NCBI GenBank assembly: GCA_020248905.1
Contig: JADCGR010000017.1
Span: forward strand, 1 to 64,000
Reading direction: 5' to 3'
Length of the DNA: 64,000 nt
Source of the DNA: Curvibacter sp.
GTDB taxonomy: Bacteria > Pseudomonadota > Gammaproteobacteria > Burkholderiales > Burkholderiaceae_C
Position numbers and translations under genes: made by a program. Under the pieces are notes generated by a model. It worked only from the letters and a program-made list of their open reading frames with translations, was not told the DNA's origin and did no database searches. Positions 61,398-64,000 of this stretch are shown here, piece after piece. Each line of letters starts with the position of its first letter. The first letter of the stretch is position 1.

Positions 61398-62629
61398 GGG
61401 TTTTGTATTTTCACCAGCATTTCTCGACGCCGAGTGGCTCCGTGGGGATCCGCTCGTATGAAATGGCGCGCCGTCTGCTGGCGCGTGGACACCAGGTCAC
61501 GATGGTGTGCGGTAGCTATGGTGGCGGTGAGACCGGCCTGCCCCAGCCGTTTAAGCGTGGGAGTCGCCGTGGCCAGGTGGACGGCATCGACATCATCGAG
61601 TTCGACCTGAGCTACTCCAACAACGACGGCTTTCTGAAGCGCACACTGACCTTTCTGAAGTTTGCCGCGCGCAGCATCGGTCTGGTGTTTAGCGAGCGGT
61701 ACGACCTCGTTTTTGCGACGACTACGCCACTGACTGCGGGAATCCCGGGCATATTTGCGCGCTGGCTGCGGGGTAAGCCTTTTGTCTTCGAGGTCCGTGA
61801 CCTGTGGCCCGAATTGCCCAAAGCTATGGGGGTGATACGCAATCCTGTGGTGCTGTGGGCCATGTCTGCGCTCGAGTGGGCTAGCTACCGTTCAGCTCAG
61901 CGTTTGGTCGGCCTGTCGCCCGGCATCGTGGAAGGTATCGTTCGTCGGGGCGCCCCGGCCGAACGTGTGACCATGGTGCCGAATGGCTGTGATCTGGGCT
62001 TGTTCGGAGGGAGTCCTGTGCCCTGGCGCCCGCCGTCCGTCAGCCCGTACGACTTGATGGCCGTGTTTGCTGGAACCCACGGCATGGCCAATGGACTGGA
62101 TGCGGTGCTGGATGCGGCAGCCGAACTCAAACGCAGGGGGCGATCCGATATTAAGCTGCTGCTGATCGGTCAGGGAAGACTTAAACCTGTCCTGCAGGCG
62201 CGCGTGCAGCGTGAGGGCTTGGATTGTGTGGTCTTCCATGATCCGGTCAACAAAGTCCGGTTGGCCGGGCTGATGGCGGCAACGGATTTGGGTTTGCAGA
62301 TCTTGGCCAATGTGCCGGCCTTTTACTATGGCACGTCGCCAAACAAGTTCTTCGATTACATTGCCGCCGGTCTGCCAGTATTGAACAATTACCCAGGCTG
62401 GCTCGCCGAGTTGATCAAACGGGAGCGTTGCGGGTTCGCCGTACCGCCCGACAGCCCGGCAGCGTTTGCCAACGCACTGGAGCAGGCGGCAGCGGACCGA
62501 GTCGGGCTCAAGGCTATGGGAGAGCGGGGGCTGGCACTGGCGCGGCTGGAGTTCGACCGCCAGCGTCTGGCCGACCAGTGGGTGGACTGGCTGGAGCTGG
62601 CGCTGAACCAATCAGTGGACCAGCAATAA
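61394..62629 (+). CDS. Glycosyltransferase family 4 (WbuB/WcaI-like)
   Basis: A 411-residue GT-B transferase: MRVLYFHQHFSTPSGSVGIRSYEMARRLLARGHQVTMVCG at the start, FVFEVRDLWPELPKAMGVI, AQRLVGLSPGIVEGIVRRGAPAERVTMVPNGCDLGLF, and TSPNKFFDYIAAGLPVLNNYPGWLAELI as the nucleotide-binding E-rich end. Similar to WbuB-type N-acetylfucosaminyl transferases. The donor is not certain. It is followed by a 39-base spacer made of an 11-bp tandem repeat before the sugar transferase gene. Confidence 0.87.
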   Translation: MRVLYFHQHFSTPSGSVGIRSYEMARRLLARGHQVTMVCGSYGGGETGLPQPFKRGSRRGQVDGIDIIEFDLSYSNNDGFLKRTLTFLKFAARSIGLVFSERYDLVFATTTPLTAGIPGIFARWLRGKPFVFEVRDLWPELPKAMGVIRNPVVLWAMSALEWASYRSAQRLVGLSPGIVEGIVRRGAPAERVTMVPNGCDLGLFGGSPVPWRPPSVSPYDLMAVFAGTHGMANGLDAVLDAAAELKRRGRSDIKLLLIGQGRLKPVLQARVQREGLDCVVFHDPVNKVRLAGLMAATDLGLQILANVPAFYYGTSPNKFFDYIAAGLPVLNNYPGWLAELIKRERCGFAVPPDSPAAFANALEQAAADRVGLKAMGERGLALARLEFDRQRLADQWVDWLELALNQSVDQQ

Positions 62630-62665
62630 CGGGACAATAACGAGACAATAACGAGACAATAACGA
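62622..62665 (+). repeat. Four 11-bp tandem repeats in a ribosome-binding region
   Basis: Three exact units of GACAATAACGA (62633-62643, 62644-62654, 62655-62665) follow a degenerate fourth (AGCAATAACGG, 62622-62632) that contains the previous gene's stop codon. The last unit ends three bases before the ATG of the next gene, and ACGAG within it is the only Shine-Dalgarno-like sequence, so copy number could alter translation. Confidence 0.85.
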
Positions 62666-62668
62666 GCT

Positions 62669-63265
62669 ATGGCGAAGCGACTGGTGGATGTCTTTGTGGC
62701 GGGGGCAGCTTTGCTGGTTCTGGCCCTGCCCCTGCTGCTGCTTTGGGCTCTGGTGCGCCGTAAGCTCGGCAGCCCGGTGTTGTTCCGCCAGGTCCGCCCC
62801 GGCATGCACGGGCGGCCTTTCATGATGGTCAAGTTCCGCACCATGACGGATGAACGCGGCGCGGACGGCAACCTTTTGCCCGATGCCCGCCGCCTGACGT
62901 CCTTTGGACGTTTCCTGCGTGCCACCAGCCTCGACGAACTGCCCGAACTCTGGAACGTGTTGTGTGGCGAGATGAGCCTGGTGGGCCCGCGGCCTCTGCT
63001 CATGGAGTATCTGCCGCTGTACTCGCCCGAGCAGGCGCGCCGCCATGAGGTGCGCCCGGGTATCACCGGCTGGGCCCAGGTGAACGGGCGCAACGCCCTC
63101 AGCTGGGAGGAGCGTTTCAAGCTTGACGTCTGGTATGTCGACCACCGTTCGCTCTGGCTGGACATCCGCATCCTGTGGCTTACGGTGCGCAAGGTGCTTC
63201 TGCGAGAGGGCATCAGCGCCCAGGGCGAGGCCACCATGCCCCGCTTCACGGGGAACAAGCCATGA
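62669..63265 (+). CDS. Phosphoglycosyl transferase (PglC/WcaJ C-terminal type)
   Basis: A 198-residue monotopic phosphoglycosyl transferase with one N-terminal hydrophobic segment (FVAGAALLVLALPLLLLWAL), then KFRTMTDERGADGN, RATSLDELPELWNVLCGEMSLVGPRPLL (the DE pair is the active site) and the C-terminal PGITGWAQVNGRNALSWEERFKLDVWYVD. It transfers a phospho-sugar to undecaprenyl phosphate, initiating the repeat unit. The short PglC-like form fits a bacillosamine-type first sugar, supported by the PglD/PglE-like genes that follow. Overlaps pglD by ATGA. Confidence 0.92.
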   Translation: MAKRLVDVFVAGAALLVLALPLLLLWALVRRKLGSPVLFRQVRPGMHGRPFMMVKFRTMTDERGADGNLLPDARRLTSFGRFLRATSLDELPELWNVLCGEMSLVGPRPLLMEYLPLYSPEQARRHEVRPGITGWAQVNGRNALSWEERFKLDVWYVDHRSLWLDIRILWLTVRKVLLREGISAQGEATMPRFTGNKP

Positions 63266-63894
63266 AGCTTCTGGCCCTGCTCGGTGCCAGCGGCCATGGC
63301 AAGGTGGTCGCCGATGCCGCCCTGGCCGGCGGCTGGGACGCAGTGGCGTTCTTTGACGATGCCTGGCCGCAGCGCCAGAGCAATGGCCCCTGGCCTGTAA
63401 CGGGCGACAGCGCCGCGTTGCTGGCGCGCCTGCGGGAGTTCCAGGGTGTGATCGTGTCCATCGGAGACTGCGCCCTGCGCTGGGACAAGCACCAGGCCTT
63501 GCAGACTGCCGGCGCACCGATGGCCACGGTGGTGCACCCTGCGGCCGTGGTCAGCCGCCATGCCGTGCTGGGCGCCGGCACGGTGGTGATGGCGGGCGCG
63601 GTGGTCAACATCGATGCCGTCGTCGGCCCGGCAGGCATCATCAACACCGGCGCAACCGTGGACCACGACTGCTGCCTGGGCGACGCCGTGCACATCTGTC
63701 CAGGCGCACACCTGTCGGGCAACGTTCAGGTCGGGCATGGCAGCTGGGTGGGCGTGGGGGCCGCAGTGAAGCAGGGTATGACCATCGGCAAGCGCGTCAC
63801 GGTCGGTGCGGGTGCCGTGGTGGTGCACGCCATACCCGACGGGCTCACGGTCGCAGGCAATCCGGCCGTACCCCTCCAAACCCGTAAGCCTTGA
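63262..63894 (+). CDS. pglD: PglD-like sugar O/N-acetyltransferase
   Basis: A 210-residue acetyltransferase: LLALLGASGHGKVVADAALAGGW with the Rossmann-like PglD N-terminus, FFDDAWPQ, then hexapeptide turns (VHPAAVVSRHAVLGAGTVVMAGAVVNIDAVVG..., GATVDHDCCLGDAVHICPGAHLSGNVQVG; the HD pair is the PglD catalytic type). It probably acetylates a 4-amino sugar such as UDP-bacillosamine. Coupled to the phosphoglycosyl transferase by ATGA. Confidence 0.9.
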   Translation: MKLLALLGASGHGKVVADAALAGGWDAVAFFDDAWPQRQSNGPWPVTGDSAALLARLREFQGVIVSIGDCALRWDKHQALQTAGAPMATVVHPAAVVSRHAVLGAGTVVMAGAVVNIDAVVGPAGIINTGATVDHDCCLGDAVHICPGAHLSGNVQVGHGSWVGVGAAVKQGMTIGKRVTVGAGAVVVHAIPDGLTVAGNPAVPLQTRKP

Positions 63895-63913
63895 ACCACG
63901 AGTCATCGACATA

Positions 63914-64000
63914 ATGCTGAACACGCCGTTTTCCCCCTGGCCCAGCTACACCGAAGAAGAGGCCTTGGCCGTGCAGCAGGTGCTGCTGTCCAACAAGGTC
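63914..64000 (+). CDS. DegT/DnrJ/EryC1 aminotransferase (PglE-like), partial
   Basis: The first 29 codons from the ATG at 63914 read MLNTPFSPWPSYTEEEALAV and then QQVLLSNKV, the typical start of PglE-like aminotransferases, which continue with a WTG motif. The gene is cut by the window end. It would transaminate the 4-keto intermediate for the PglD-like acetyltransferase, supporting a di-N-acetylbacillosamine-type first sugar. Confidence 0.78.
   Translation, partial: MLNTPFSPWPSYTEEEALAVQQVLLSNKV

Overview
The window looks like chromosomal DNA from a high-GC betaproteobacterium, most likely Comamonadaceae (Acidovorax/Simplicispira/Hydrogenophaga-like). The evidence is gene content: Bug/TctC binding protein, DUF1840 protein, basic-tailed phasin, a LIV-type ABC transporter with acyl-CoA ligases, C/G-rich hairpin repeats between genes, and tight ATGA stop/start overlaps. 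No rRNA, tRNA or CRISPR array was recognised.

Layout. (1) 1-3.4 kb: an integron-type gene cassette array, all cassettes on the + strand and separated by attC sites. The cassettes encode a molybdopterin-domain protein, a secreted alpha/beta hydrolase, a lipoprotein and a small cupin. One attC contains the remnant of an IS110/IS1111-type element. No integrase is visible. (2) 3.4-9.9 kb: a zinc-ribbon protein, a WYL regulator broken by one in-frame stop, a VOC-EVE pair, an operon of secreted monooxygenase-like protein, ECF sigma factor and hydrolase, and a DUF4143 ATPase next to a relic of a second htpG 3' end. (3) 9.9-13.6 kb: htpG, a higBA toxin-antitoxin pair with a readable promoter/operator, and rluF. 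(4) 13.7-19.7 kb: two divergent units of PQQ-dependent dehydrogenase plus cytochrome c, one ending in a PqqU(YncD)-like TonB receptor, so the region appears to scavenge PQQ and oxidise sugars or alcohols in the periplasm. (5) 20-23.2 kb: terC, then two frameshifted FG-GAP lipoprotein copies around a NYN nuclease. (6) 23.2-34 kb: a Crp/Fnr regulator divergent from an acyl-CoA ligase-livGHM-binding protein-livF-ligase operon with unusually structured spacers, then a TctC protein. (7) 34-36.1 kb: a DUF1840 protein and a phasin-TetR-ACBP operon (polyhydroxyalkanoate/acyl-CoA metabolism).

(8) 36.2-64 kb: a large O-antigen/exopolysaccharide locus. It starts with the dTDP-L-rhamnose genes in the order rfbB-rfbD-[vapBC]-rfbA-[mntA-hepT]-rfbC, so two different toxin-antitoxin modules sit inside the rhamnose operon. 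It continues with manC, wecB, wecC, a GT4 transferase, a flippase, a WbpE/WbpD/WbpB-like diamino-uronic acid pathway, a second SDR/aminotransferase/acetyltransferase set, HisH/HisF/WbpG-type amidotransferase genes (predicting an acetamidino sugar), an AT-rich inserted pair (deacetylase-like, LpxD-like), a fused oxidoreductase, a heparinase-like protein, a GT4, a phosphoglycosyl transferase, a PglD-like acetyltransferase and the start of a PglE-like aminotransferase cut by the window end. No Wzy polymerase was recognised, so the locus probably continues past 64 kb.

The most unusual points are the two toxin-antitoxin modules inside the rhamnose operon, the cassette array with its IS-invaded attC, the PQQ uptake/oxidation cluster, the reciprocal homopolymer frameshifts in the FG-GAP copies, the hairpin-filled spacer after the LIV binding protein, and an 11-bp tandem repeat just before the phosphoglycosyl transferase start codon.
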